A stretch of 64,000 nt of DNA from CAWFPR01 sp963817635 (GCA_963817635.1 CAWFPR010000006.1:124001-188000), one strand, 5' to 3'; positions 35,578-48,247 are shown, numbered from the stretch's first letter. Numbers and translations: made by a program. The notes: generated by a model not told the origin, from the sequence alone.

Positions 35578-38061
35578 ATGCATCCCGGTGCCCTGAGGGC
35601 CCTCGAATTCGATCGCATTGTCGAAGCGGTTTCCCGCTTCGCGCAGACGCCTCCAGGCGCCGCGCGCCTGGCGGAGCTCCAGCCGCTCACCGACACCCGC
35701 GCCGTCGCGGGCGCGCTGGCCGCCACGGCCGAAACCGCGCGATTCCTGGCGGACAACCACGTCTCGCTCCACGCGCCGGCCGATCTCGACGCCATCCTGG
35801 AGTCGCTCGCGGTTGAAGGCCGGGCGCTCGAGCCGTTGGCTCTCGTCGCCCTCGGGGTGTTCCTCGCCTCGGTGGACACGACCTGCGCCGCGGTGCGGCG
35901 GGCACGAAGCGCCTGCCCGACCCTGCGGGCGATAGCCGACGCATCGGCGTCCTTCGAGCCGGAAATTGCGGATATCCGGGGGAAAATCGACCCGGGCGGC
36001 GAAGTGGTCGATGAAGCGAGCCCCGAACTGCGGGCGGTGCGCGATCGCCTGCGCAAGCAGCGAGCACGGCTGCGAGGGACGCTCGAGTCGTACCTGCGCG
36101 GCAAGGACACGGCGAAGTACCTCCAGCAGCAGATCGTCACCGATCGCAACGGCCGCTACGTGCTCGTGGTGCGCTCGGAACATCGCTCGGCGATTCCCGG
36201 CATCGTCCATGGAAGTTCGGGCAGCGGCGCGAGCCTCTTCCTCGAGCCGCTCAGCACTGTCGAAATCAACAACGATATCGTCGCGCTCGAACAGCAGGAA
36301 GTCGAGGAAGTCCGCCGAATCCTGCTGGCACTCTCCGATGCGTTCCGCGATCGGGCCGGAGACCTGCAGCGCACCGTGAAAGCGGCGACCGAGCTCGACG
36401 TCCTCCAGGCGCTCGCGCAGTTTTCGCTCGCCGTGGACGGCGTCCAGCCCGCCATTGCGGCCGACGGCCGGCTCGAGTTGCGCGGTGCCCGCCATCCCCT
36501 GCTGATACCGGCTGTTCGGCGTCACATGGCCGATGCCGACGAGGCCACTGGTGTTCCGAGCGCCGACCGCCGACCGACGGGCACCGGCCCCGTGCCCGTC
36601 GACATCCTGCTGATTCCCCCCGTGCAGGTCCTGATCGTCACCGGTCCGAATACGGGCGGCAAGACCGTGGCGCTCAAGACCGGCGGGCTGCTGTCGCTCA
36701 TGGCGCAGGCGGGGCTGCTGATTCCCGCGGCGGAAGGCTCGCAGATTCCGGTGTTCCGGAGCGTGTTCGCCGACATCGGCGACGATCAGTCGATCGCGGC
36801 GAACCTGAGCACGTTCTCGTCCCATATCGCCAACATCGTCACGATGGACAAGGCGCTCGCGCTGCCCGCGCTCGTGCTGCTCGATGAAGCAGGCGCCGGC
36901 ACGGATCCCCTCGAGGGAGGGGCGCTGGCGATGTCGATGATCGATCACTTCCGCCGGCGGGGCGCGATGGTGGTCGCGACGACCCACTACGATTCCCTCA
37001 AAACCTACGCCTCCACGACGGACGGCGTGATGGCGGCCGGCTTCGGGTTCGATCCGGACACGTTCGCGCCGACCTATCGCCTGAACTACGGGTCGCCCGG
37101 CAGCAGCCTGGCGCTCGAAATCGCGGCCCGCCTCGGGATGCCGCCAGAGGTCATCGCGCAGGCACGGGCGCACCGGAGCGAGCGCGAGTCGCAACTGGCC
37201 GATCACCTGGCCAGGATCGAGCACGACATCCAGGACCTCGATCACGAGCGGCGGCTCGCGGCACGGGAACGCGAGACGCTGGCCGACACCTCCGCGAAAC
37301 TGCAGGCCCGGGAACACGACCTGCGCAACCGCGAGGAGACGTTCAGGCGCCGGCTGGACGAGCGCATCGAGGCGCGCTTGCGGGAGGCCCGCCGCGAGAT
37401 CGACGCGGTGGTCGAGACGCTCAAGGCGCGCACCGAATCGATGGCCGCGAAGGCCGAGCGGCACGGCGCCCGCCTGATCCCGACGGGAGAAACGGGAGCC
37501 GCCCGCGCCGAAGCACGCCTCGCCATCGACGCCATCGGCGAGCGCCTGCGCACGTCCGGCGACGCCGAGGCGGCCGCGCCGTCAGCCGTACGGACCGAAC
37601 CCGGACGAATCGCCGCGATCGGCGACCGCGTGCTCGTCGGCGCCTTCGGTCTGGAGGGGGTCGTGCGCGCCGTCCACGATCGCGACGCCGAAGTCGACGT
37701 GCGCGGCAAGCGCCTGCGCGCCAGGCTGGACGAGCTGCGCGTTGTCAGCCCCGCCGCGGCGGTGTCTGCGCAATCACGCGTGCACGTCAACGTCGAGCTC
37801 CAGCCGCGCGAGGGATCGCTCACGGAAGTCAACGTCATTGGCTGCAACGTGGACGAGGCCCTCAGCCGCGTCGAACGGTTCCTGGACGAGGCGATGCTCG
37901 GCGAGCTGAAGTCGGTCCGTCTCATTCACGGGTTCGGCACCGGACAGTTGCGTCGATCGATCGCCACGTTCCTGCAGTCGCATGCCTTCGTGGCCCACTT
38001 CTCCCCGGCCCCGCCCGAACACGGAGGTGGGGGGGTCACGGTGGTGGAGCTCAAGGAGTAA
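35578..38061 (+). CDS. mutS2: Endonuclease MutS2
   Basis: The 827-residue MutS2 has a MutS core (about residues 1-330), ABC ATPase with Walker A TGPNTGGKTVALKT and Walker B LVLLDEAGAGTDPLEGG, a coiled-coil region (about 520-630) and a C-terminal Smr nuclease domain (GCNVDEALSRVERFLDEA...RLIHGFGTGQLR). MutS2 is not a mismatch-repair protein; it suppresses recombination and rescues collided ribosomes. It is followed after 11 bases by dnaG, forming a mutS2-dnaG-rpoD string. Confidence 0.96.
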   Translation: MHPGALRALEFDRIVEAVSRFAQTPPGAARLAELQPLTDTRAVAGALAATAETARFLADNHVSLHAPADLDAILESLAVEGRALEPLALVALGVFLASVDTTCAAVRRARSACPTLRAIADASASFEPEIADIRGKIDPGGEVVDEASPELRAVRDRLRKQRARLRGTLESYLRGKDTAKYLQQQIVTDRNGRYVLVVRSEHRSAIPGIVHGSSGSGASLFLEPLSTVEINNDIVALEQQEVEEVRRILLALSDAFRDRAGDLQRTVKAATELDVLQALAQFSLAVDGVQPAIAADGRLELRGARHPLLIPAVRRHMADADEATGVPSADRRPTGTGPVPVDILLIPPVQVLIVTGPNTGGKTVALKTGGLLSLMAQAGLLIPAAEGSQIPVFRSVFADIGDDQSIAANLSTFSSHIANIVTMDKALALPALVLLDEAGAGTDPLEGGALAMSMIDHFRRRGAMVVATTHYDSLKTYASTTDGVMAAGFGFDPDTFAPTYRLNYGSPGSSLALEIAARLGMPPEVIAQARAHRSERESQLADHLARIEHDIQDLDHERRLAARERETLADTSAKLQAREHDLRNREETFRRRLDERIEARLREARREIDAVVETLKARTESMAAKAERHGARLIPTGETGAARAEARLAIDAIGERLRTSGDAEAAAPSAVRTEPGRIAAIGDRVLVGAFGLEGVVRAVHDRDAEVDVRGKRLRARLDELRVVSPAAAVSAQSRVHVNVELQPREGSLTEVNVIGCNVDEALSRVERFLDEAMLGELKSVRLIHGFGTGQLRRSIATFLQSHAFVAHFSPAPPEHGGGGVTVVELKE

Positions 38062-38072
38062 TAGCGCAGCGG

Positions 38073-39864
38073 ATGGCCCTCTTCCCCCCTTCGTTCATCG
38101 ACGACCTGAAGTCGCGCGCCGACATCGTGCAGGTCATCCAGGAACGCGTGCCCCTCAGGCGCGCCGGGACGACGTGGAAGGGCCTCTGTCCGTTTCATGG
38201 CGAAAAGACGCCCTCGTTCAATGTGAACGGCGACAAGGGCTTCTTCAAGTGCTTCGGCTGCGGAGTCGGGGGTGACGTCATCAAGTTCGTCGAGCTCCAC
38301 GACAAGGTCGCGTTCCCCGAGGCCGTGCGGCAGCTGGCCGCGCGGGTCGGCCTGACCGTTCCCGAAGCCGACGACGCGAAGACGGACGCGGCCGAACAGC
38401 GCGACCGTGAGGCGCTCCTCAAGGTTCACGAGGTTGCGGCGACCTGGTTCCGCGAGCAGCTGGCCGCGCCTGTCGGCGCTGCCGCGCGGCGCCAGCTCGC
38501 GGGCCGTGGATCTGTCCGGCGAGACGATCGAGGCGCTCGGCATGGGGTATGCGCCGGCGGCGCGGGAGGCATTGAAGGCGCGCCTGGAGAAGGACGGATT
38601 CCCCATGGCGGTCCTTCTTCGCAGCGGTCTGCTCGTGCAGCGCGAGGAGGGCGCGGTGCTGGACCGGTTCCGGAATCGCCTGATGATCCCGATTCACCGC
38701 GACAACGGCGCGATTGTGGCGTTTGGCGGCCGCGCGATGGAGGAGGGACAGGTCCCGAAATACCTGAACTCCCCGGAAACGCCCATCTACGTGAAGGGTC
38801 GGACCCTGTACGGCCTCAACTGGAGCAAGACCGCCATCTCGAAGGCGAAATACGCCGTCATGGTCGAGGGCTATTTCGACGTCGCGCAGTGCTTCCAGGC
38901 GGGCATCGCCAACGTGATCGCCTCGTCCGGCACCGCGCTGACGCCGGTCCAGGCGAAGCTGCTGAAACGTTTCGCCGCGAAGGTCGTCCTCAGCTTTGAT
39001 CCTGACGCCGCCGGCCAGGGCGCCGCGGCGCGATCGTCGGAGCTGCTCGTCGCCGAAGGGTTCCAGGTCAACGTGGCCATGCTGCCCGCGGGCGATGATC
39101 CCGATAACTTCATCCGGAAGGCCGGAGGGGCAGCGTACCAGGAAAAACTGCGCAATTCGAGGCAATATCTGGAATATCTGCTCGATCGGGCGGCCGCCGA
39201 ACACGATTTCTCGAAAGACGACAGCCGGCGGGACTTCCTGAACCGTATGCTCACCATCGCGGCCCGTATCCCGGATGCCGCCGCGCGTGACCAGTTTGCG
39301 GACCGGCTCGCCCATAAGGCGCGAATTACGGAAGAGGTGGTACGGGCGGAAATCCGCAAGGCGGCGGTCCAGAAGCAGACCGCCATCGAGGAGCGGGCGC
39401 TGCCGGCGCTCGGACAGATCAAGGCCGCCGAACGCGGGCTGGTCTGGGCCCTGATGCGTGACACGGGGCCCGCCATGGCGGCGATGGCCGAGCTCGAGGA
39501 GGGGGATCTGGACCGGCTGGCCACCGGAGGCATCCTCCGGCAGGCGCAATCCCTGCAGACATTTCCGAAAGAGGCGCTGCCAGCGACGCTCATGGAGCGT
39601 CTAAATACGGGGGAGAGGGCGCTGGTCACGGAGATTTGCCGTCAGGATCGCGCCCCGGCGGCCGCCGCCGACTGCATCGTCACGCTGAAGAAGCTGCGGC
39701 TCGAACGCGAACGGGCGGACGTCCAGCGGGCCATCGACCGGCTCCAGGAACAGGGGGCCGGCCGGGACGAAGCGCAAATCGACGCGCTGCTTGGTACAAT
39801 GAGAAGTTTGTCACAGCGGATCGAGGCCCTCATGGACGGGGTTCCCTCGAAGATCTCGGGCTAG
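38073..39864 (+). CDS. dnaG: DNA primase, frameshifted
   Basis: DnaG makes RNA primers for replication. Correcting one base near 38500 gives 596 residues: CHC2 zinc finger (CPFHGEKTPSFNVNGDKGFF then CFGC), RNA polymerase/TOPRIM domain with VMVEGYFDV and SFDPDAAGQ, and a helicase-binding C-terminus. The break is at RRQL then RAVDLSGETIEALGMGYAP, in CTCGCGGGCC. The gene directly precedes rpoD, the classical macromolecular-synthesis operon order (rpsU absent). Confidence 0.94.
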
Positions 39865-39898
39865 GGACGGCTCGTCGCGGAAGTTCAGGAGGACAGGC

Positions 39899-41611
<1,713 letters not shown>

Positions 41612-41670
41612 TGGTAAATGGTAAATGGTAAATGGTGAGATGCCTGTCGCCATTGGCCATCTACCATTCC
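41612..41670 (+). repeat. TGGTAAA heptamer array directly after the rpoD stop codon
   Basis: Three perfect TGGTAAA copies (41612-41632), TGGTGAG, then a spacer and the partial complement CCATTGGCCATCTACCATT (41650-41668). The array begins on the base after the rpoD stop and ends four bases before the tRNA. The thiC array at 14749-14797 has the same orientation relative to its gene and also starts at the stop codon. Confidence 0.75.
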
Positions 41671-41673
41671 AAC

Positions 41674-41746
41674 GGGCCCATAGCTCAATGGTCAGAGCCG
41701 CCGGCTCATAACCGGCTTGTTCCAGGTTCGAGTCCTGGTGGGCCCA
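41674..41746 (+). tRNA. tRNA with CAU anticodon (elongator tRNA-Met or lysidine-modified tRNA-Ile2)
   Basis: The 73-base cloverleaf is complete: acceptor GGGCCCA/TGGGCCC, D arm GCTC...GAGC, anticodon stem GCCGG/CCGGC with loop CTCATAA (anticodon CAU), T arm CCAGG-TTCGAGT-CCTGG and discriminator A. CCA is not encoded. The anticodon-loop sequence does not separate elongator Met from Ile2 (where TilS modifies C34). It is not the initiator, which would have an unpaired position 1 and GGG/CCC anticodon-stem pairs. Confidence 0.9.
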
Positions 41747-41755
41747 CTTCGCCAC

Positions 41756-41920
41756 TGCCGAGTGCAGAGCGCAGAGTGCCGATTGGAGCGACGAATTGCA
41801 CGGTTCCCGTTTGCTGAAGTAACACTCGCCAATCGGCACTCACCAACCGGCAATCCGTCGATCAGCAATCCGCCAATCGGCAATCCGTCGATCGGCAATC
41901 TGCACTCTGCAGTCTGCAAT
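41756..41920. repeat. Intergenic repeat locus with inverted arms (GATTG/CAATC family), copy 2
   Basis: Left arm about 41756-41803 with GTGCAGAGCGCAGAGTGCCG ATTGG-type units; right arm 41826-41920 with CCAATCGGCA and CAACCGGCAATCCGTCGATC-type units, ending in TCTGCACTCTGCAGTCTGCA. It ends six bases before the next ATG, as copy 1 does before accD, and both end in CTGCAATGA. It fills the gap from the tRNA to the zinc-ribbon gene. Confidence 0.8.
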
Positions 41921-41926
41921 GAACTG

Positions 41927-42649
41927 ATGTCGCCAGAACTTCAACTGCTCATCCAGCTCCAGGACCTCGACACCAACCTCGAGCGGGTCCGACAACGCAT
42001 CGCCGAAATCCCCCTCGCACAAGAAGCGCTCGCGGCACGAATCACGGATGGGACCGGCGCGGTCAACACCGTCAAGGAATGCATCGCCGAGAGCCAGTCG
42101 CATCGGCGTGAGATCGAGAAGGACCTGACCGCCATCCAGACCCGGCTGTCGAAGTTCAAGGGACAGTTGATGGAGGTCAAGACGAACAAGGAATACCAGG
42201 CCATGCAGAAGGAGATGGCCGCCGCCGAGGTCGAGATTCGGGGCCACGAGGACCGCCTGCTCGATCAGATGCTGCAGGCCGAGACGCTCGCCGCCGAGTT
42301 GAAGGCCGCCGAGACCGCGCTGAAAACGGAACAAGCCGATGTCGCGCGCGAGCAGCAGGCGCTCGAGCAGGAGCGGAAGACGCTCGATTCCGAGCTGCAG
42401 CACGCCAGCGCGGCGCGCCAGGCCATCGTCACGCAGCTGTCGCGCGAGACCATGGCCCTCTTCGAGCGCGTCGCCCACGGCCGCCGCGGCCTCGCCGTGG
42501 CCGAGGCCCGCGACGGGCTCTGCACGGCCTGTCACGTTCGTCTTCGCCCCCAAAGCTTCAACGAGATCCGGCGCAACGACGCCCTGAACCAGTGCGACAG
42601 CTGCACGCGGATTCTGTACTTCGTGCCGGCCGCCCCCGAGGCGACCTAG
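41927..42649 (+). CDS. C4-type zinc-ribbon coiled-coil protein (CT398/DUF164 family)
   Basis: The 240-residue protein has a long antiparallel coiled-coil hairpin (about residues 5-185) and a C-terminal zinc ribbon (CTACHVRLRP...CDSCTRILYFVP, C-x2-C and C-x2-C). Chlamydial CT398 binds RpoN and secretion ATPase components; the bacterial family role is otherwise unclear. The ATG is at the end of the repeat locus. It is followed by the RNase H-like gene, a common pairing. Confidence 0.88.
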   Translation: MSPELQLLIQLQDLDTNLERVRQRIAEIPLAQEALAARITDGTGAVNTVKECIAESQSHRREIEKDLTAIQTRLSKFKGQLMEVKTNKEYQAMQKEMAAAEVEIRGHEDRLLDQMLQAETLAAELKAAETALKTEQADVAREQQALEQERKTLDSELQHASAARQAIVTQLSRETMALFERVAHGRRGLAVAEARDGLCTACHVRLRPQSFNEIRRNDALNQCDSCTRILYFVPAAPEAT

Positions 42650-42702
42650 CCAGGCGGAGCGCCCCTCCTCGCCCTGGCCGCGACGCAGATTCCGTGAAAC
42701 CT

Positions 42703-43122
42703 ATGATCCTCGCTTATATCGACGGCGGTGCACGGGGCAATCCAGGCCCGGCCGGGTACGGCGTCCAGATCCAGCGCCCGGACGGATCGATCGTCGCCGA
42801 ACTGCACGGCGGCCTGGGCGTCGCCACCAACAACGTCGCCGAGTACAACGGCCTGCTGGCCGCGCTGAAGTGGGCCGTGGATCACGACGAACGCCAGGTT
42901 CACGTCCGCGCCGACTCGGAACTCCTGGTCAGGCAGATGCGCGGCGAGTACAAGGTCAAGAACCCGGGACTGCAGCCGCTCTATGTGCGTGCGCGGCTGC
43001 TCGTGATGGAGCTCGACCGGGTCGTGTTCGAGCACGTGCGGCGGGAATTAAACGCCGAGGCAGACCGGCTCTCCAACCTGGGCATGGACGCCGCGGAGCG
43101 CGACCTCGGCCTCAGGGCGTAG
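42703..43122 (+). CDS. RNase HI-like (reverse-transcriptase-like) protein
   Basis: The 139-residue product has the RNase H fold: YIDGGARGNPGPAGYG (first catalytic Asp), NNVAEYNGLLAAL (Glu), VRADSELLVRQMRGEYKVKNPGLQPLY (Asp) and ELNAEADRLSN (final Asp). It belongs to the short RNase HI group with an RVT_3-type loop, which degrades RNA in RNA-DNA hybrids. GTG 42694 is an alternative start. Its end overlaps the convergent pgeF gene by 11 bases. Confidence 0.88.
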   Translation: MILAYIDGGARGNPGPAGYGVQIQRPDGSIVAELHGGLGVATNNVAEYNGLLAALKWAVDHDERQVHVRADSELLVRQMRGEYKVKNPGLQPLYVRARLLVMELDRVVFEHVRRELNAEADRLSNLGMDAAERDLGLRA

Positions 43123-43891
43123 GCATCCGTGGCGTGATCGCCGCGAGCATTCGGCCCGCCCCGGCGCCATCCTTGCGATATGAGTGCAGGACGTCGGCGT
43201 GGGTCCTGGTGCAGAGGCGGGCGAGGTGGATGCTGTCCGGTGGCACGCCGGCGGCCCGCAACTGGTCGGCGTTCGCGCGCGCGAGGTCGAGATACGGCTT
43301 CGGGGTCGGCCCGATGGTGAACCACCGGTCCACGTCGGCGGGCGAGTGGCCGGCATCCAGGAACGCGCGAACGACCTCTTCTCCCACTTCTCCGCAGCAG
43401 GCGCCCAGGCACGGTCCGATGGCGGCGACGAAATCCGCCGGCCTCGCACCGAATTCCCGGGCGAGCGCTTCGACGGCGGCCCGAGCGGCGCGCGCCACGG
43501 TGCCGCGCCACCCGGCGTGCGCGGCTCCGACAACGCCCAGGCGGCGGTCGGCAATCAGGATCGGGGCACAATCGGCGACACGGACGCCAATCGCCGAGCG
43601 CGGATCGTCGGAGATCATGACGTCGGCGTCGGGCTGCGACACTGGCGCGAGGCTGGACCGGCGGACTACCACGACCCCGGCGCCGTGCACCTGCCGGACG
43701 AGCCGCACGTCGTCCGGGCGCAGGGCAAGGGCCTCGGCAACCGCCGCCCATTCCGAGGCGCCCTCCTCGAGAAACGTGTCGCGCGTCGTGAACAGATGGG
43801 ACGCGACGGCGGCCAGGGGCCGGCACCGGAGGGCATGGCCCCAGGGCACGTTCACCCACTCGAAACCGCCGGCAGGCTGAGGATACGTCAT
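43112..43891 (-). CDS. pgeF: Peptidoglycan editing factor PgeF / YfiH family (laccase-domain, purine nucleoside phosphorylase-like)
   Basis: The 259-residue DUF152 protein has FTTRDTFLEEG near the N-terminus, VRLVRQVHGAGVVVV (His), RVADCAPILIAD (Cys), AAHAGWRGTVARA (His) and IGPCLGACCGEVG, the CHH metal-like motif of the family. Family members act on adenosine/inosine or remove wrong L-Ser-containing muropeptide intermediates. Its ATG (43891-43889) overlaps the acpS ATG (43890-43892) in a shared CATG. Confidence 0.87.
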   Translation of the reverse strand: MTYPQPAGGFEWVNVPWGHALRCRPLAAVASHLFTTRDTFLEEGASEWAAVAEALALRPDDVRLVRQVHGAGVVVVRRSSLAPVSQPDADVMISDDPRSAIGVRVADCAPILIADRRLGVVGAAHAGWRGTVARAARAAVEALAREFGARPADFVAAIGPCLGACCGEVGEEVVRAFLDAGHSPADVDRWFTIGPTPKPYLDLARANADQLRAAGVPPDSIHLARLCTRTHADVLHSYRKDGAGAGRMLAAITPRMPTP

Positions 43892-44267
43892 GGATGTGAT
43901 CGGGCTCGGTTTCGACGCGACGGACATCCCGCGCGTCGCCAGCGTATTCGGCCGCTTCGGCGACCGCTTTCTGCGCCGCATCTTCACGGACGACGAGATC
44001 GCCTATTGTATGCGGCACCGCGACCCGATCCCGTCGCTCGCCGGTCGCTTCGCCGTGAAGGAAGCGGCGATGAAAGCGCTGGGCACCGGGCGATCGCGCG
44101 GCGTCCTGTGGAAGGACATCGAGGTCGTCCGGAGGGGCGGTCCGCCGCAACTGCGGTTCCACGGCGGCGCGGCCCGCCGGGCTGCTGCTCTGTCAGTGGT
44201 GAAGTCGCTCGTGACCATCACGCATTCCGAGACGCTGGCGATGGCCCAGGTGATGCTGCTCGGCTGA
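43890..44267 (+). CDS. acpS: Holo-[acyl-carrier-protein] synthase
   Basis: AcpS moves 4'-phosphopantetheine from CoA to the serine of acyl carrier protein. The 125-residue protein has the family motifs GLGFDATDIPRV (Mg-binding Asp, residues 5-16) and FAVKEAAMKALGTG (Lys and Glu, about residues 54-67), ending LVTITHSETLAMAQVML. A GTG at 43896 could also serve as start, just as the family consensus M-I-G-L-G begins. It diverges from pgeF with overlapping start codons. Confidence 0.92.
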   Translation: MDVIGLGFDATDIPRVASVFGRFGDRFLRRIFTDDEIAYCMRHRDPIPSLAGRFAVKEAAMKALGTGRSRGVLWKDIEVVRRGGPPQLRFHGGAARRAAALSVVKSLVTITHSETLAMAQVMLLG

Positions 44268-44417
44268 CCGACCGGCGCGCAGGATCAACCATCGGTTCCA
44301 CCTCGGCCCCGCTCCGTCGGCGCCGCTCCCGATCCGGCCGGGCCGGGCCCATCGCAACGTCTTTCCCCTCAATGCGATCCGCTGTCGCGCCCGTCCCCGC
44401 AGGACGACGGCGCGCGG

Positions 44418-44451
44418 CTTGCGGTGGCTCAGGGGCGAAGCCAGCCGCAAG
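44418..44451 (+). promoter_or_regulatory. 12-bp hairpin touching the Shine-Dalgarno site of the 44461 gene
   Basis: CTTGCGGTGGCT (44418-44429) pairs with AGCCAGCCGCAAG (44439-44451), one bulged G, loop of nine. The 3' strand contains the first three bases of AAGGAG (44449-44454), the ribosome site for ATG 44461. Folding would partly hide the site. Confidence 0.5.
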
Positions 44452-44460
44452 GAGACAGCA

Positions 44461-44765
44461 ATGACGATCAAGATCGTACCGAACGACAAAGGGAACCCGC
44501 CCGGGAAACTCGCCGACGCCGAACTGCACTTCACCAGCGGACCGCTCGAGGGGCTGAAGTTGATCGGGTTCGGCATCTGGGAACGAAAGACCGGAAACGG
44601 CCGCAATGTCACGTTCCCCGCGCGACAGGTACCTCGGTCAATGGCGAACGACGCAGTTTCGCGCTGCTCCGGCCCGCCGCTGAAGGCGCGAGCCAGGATC
44701 GGATCCGCGACCTGGTTCTCCAGGCGTATTCGGAGTACGAGGCGGAGTCCGCCGTCACGGTCTGA
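44461..44765 (+). CDS. Small hypothetical protein, frameshifted
   Basis: A GGAG six to seven bases before ATG 44461 and the quality of the translated sequence support a real gene. Frame 1 gives MTIKIVPNDKGNPPGKLADA and GLKLIGFGIWERKTGNGRNVTFPARQ; the frame at 44632-44765 continues SVNGERRSFALLRPAAEG and QDRIRDLVLQAYSEYEAE. The join is at CAGGTACCTC (44628-44637), with two surplus or one missing base; removing G and C around TAC gives FPARQYSVNGERR. Total about 100 residues. The layout (short beta-rich start, then FPARQ, then helix) vaguely recalls SpoVG-like proteins, but I do not assign a family. Confidence 0.6.
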
Positions 44766-44782
44766 GGCGGCGCGGGAGCTGC

Positions 44783-46529
44783 CTACGGCAGCACGGGCAG
44801 GAACTTTGCGTTGTCCTTCTGCCGCTTCACCGGCAGCGTCCATTCTTCGCGAAGCCCCTTGTCGAATTCCGACTTGAAGAACGTCGCCTTCATGCCGCCG
44901 TCGATGATGTCCCACGGCAACACGGCGTCGTGCGAACGGTCGCGGAAGATGTAGAAGTCCGCATTCACGCCCGATTCCTTGACCGCCGCGCGCCAGTTGC
45001 CGCCGTTCTGTTCCGCCGCCTCGATGGCGGGCGCGACCCGGCGGTCGCCGAGCGACAGCAGCGCCTGGTAGTACGAATGCCGCTCCGACTTGATGCTGAA
45101 GTAGACGTTGTCGATCCCGGCCAGCATGTGGCGCAGGCGCTTCGCCTTGCCCTCGGTCACCGCGGGATTCTCCATCGGGAGCCACTGGTATGCGGTGCCG
45201 GGTTTGGGAATGAGCGGATTGACGCTTCCGACGATTCGGCCCAGACGGCCGCGCCCACGGGCATGGGTCAGCATCACCTCGCGCATCTGCACGGTCAGAT
45301 CGCGAATCGCCTCCAGGTCGTCGTCTGTCTCGGTGGGCAGCCCGATCATGTAGTAGAGCTTCAGGTTGTCGATCCCGTTCGCGAAGATCAGGTCGGTGGC
45401 CGCGAGGATCTCCGCGTTGGTCACCGTCTTGTTGATCACGCGGCGCAGCCGGTCCGAGCCGGTCTCTGGAGCAATCGTGATCGACCGTTCGCCGCTCTGG
45501 CGCAGCAGCTGCACGATCGGCTGCGTCAGGTCGTCGAGGCGCAGCGACGCGGGGCTGATCGAATAGCCGAGCGCGAGCAGACCCTGGAGAATCCGCTCGA
45601 TCTCCGGGTGATCGCACAGGGCGATCGACACGAGGCCGGCGCGCGACGAGTGCTTCTTCGCCGCGGCTGCCAGCTCGAGGATCCGGCTGGCCGGAAACGC
45701 GCGGACGGGCAGGTAGTTGTACCCGGCCCAGCAGAAACGGCAGAGGTTGGCGCACCCGCGTACCGACCTCGACCAGGAAGCGCGAGCCGAATTCCGTGTC
45801 CGGCGTGAAAATCGAGGTCGCGGGCGGATCGAGCTTCTCGGCGCTCTTGACGGCGGCCTTTTTCACCACGGACGGTGCGCCGCTTCCAGGCCTGGGCTCG
45901 AAGGCCGCGATCGTACCGTCGGCGGCGTAGCGGACGTTGTACAGCGACGGCAGGTAGAATCCGCGCTCCGTTGCCAGCCGTCGGAACAGCTCGGTTCGAT
46001 CGCCGCATTCGCGGATCGCCGCGGCCATCGCGGGAATCAGCACCTCACCTTCGCCAGCGGCGATGATGTCGGCAAAGAGAGCGAGCGGCTCGGGATTGAC
46101 GAAGGTGACCGCCCCACCGATCACGACGAGCGGGTGCCGTGGCGTGCGGGCATCGGCACGCCCCGGCACGCCGGCCAGCCGCAACATCGTCAGCACGTTG
46201 GTGTAGTCCCACTCGAACGACACGGAGAAGGCGATGACGTCGAAGTCGCCGGCCGGCGTCTGCGACTCCAGCGTCACGAGCGGCGCGCCGGAGGCGAGCT
46301 GTGCCTGCAGTTCCTGCCTGGGCGGCAGGAACACGCGCTCGCAGACCACGTCGTCCAGGTTGTTGAAGAGCCGGTAGACGGTCTGGAACCCGAGGCTCGA
46401 CATCCCGACGAAGTACGTGTTCGGAAACGCGAGCGCCACCCGCAGCCGTCCGCCGTGCGGCTTCTGCACGTAGCCGACTTCGCGCGAAAGCACATCGAGC
46501 GCACGTTCGCGCTGCTGCCAGTTCTTCAT
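44783..46529 (-). CDS. B12-binding-domain radical SAM protein, frameshifted
   Basis: Correcting one base at 45761 gives 581 residues. The N-terminal half has a cobalamin-binding Rossmann-like domain (LRVALAFPNTYFVGMSSLGFQ...VVIGGAVTFVNPEPLALFADII, EGEVLIPA). The radical SAM core has the cluster motif GRGCANLCRFCWAGYNYLP (C-x3-C-x2-C), TIAPETGSDRLRRVINK and KLYYMIGLPTETDDD. It belongs to the TIGR03960-like group of unknown substrate. A downstream frame from about 44193 overlaps the small gene above and is not used. The break inserts a base that creates GTAC. Confidence 0.87.
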
Positions 46530-46863
46530 GAAAATGCCGCTGAGTAACGGGCGGCGCGGAAAGCCGCGGGAAAACGCCAGGGAACCAGGTGTGGTCCGCG
46601 CGGTGCCGCTCAGGCGCCGGCGGTCCAGAATCCCGTGGATCTTTTTAGTTTATCACGCGGACGCAGCCGAAGCCCGGCAGTCGGCAGTCGCCGATCCCGC
46701 GTCAACCATTCGCCGGTCGAGCGACCAGGGGGTCCTGGCCTTCGACCGGGAACCGCAGACGAACGCCCAGTGAGCGAAGCGGCCGCCGACGGCCGGCCTG
46801 GCGCCGCTGCGATTTGCGATCGGTTGGGCGCCGGCCGACGGGATTGCGACTGGAGGCCTGCTG
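46530..46863. other. Intergenic region between the radical SAM gene and ftsZ, no gene seen
   Basis: The 334 bases contain no convincing coding frame. A minus-strand TAAACT box (about 46645) with an A-rich follow-up is a weak promoter candidate for the radical SAM gene. CCAGGGGGTCCTGG (about 46727-46740) is a short hairpin that could end the ftsZ transcript; no T-run follows. Short GGCAGTCGGCAGTC-like units near 46680 recall the degenerate intergenic repeats elsewhere. Confidence 0.4.
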
Positions 46864-48145
<1,282 letters not shown>

Positions 48146-48247
48146 TCCTCCGCCTCCCGTGTCCGCGGTCCGCGCCCCGCCCCGCAGCCCGCAATCCCCG
48201 ATCCGTGGTCCGACAACCGTGATCCGCCCGCTCGACGCGATCAGCGG

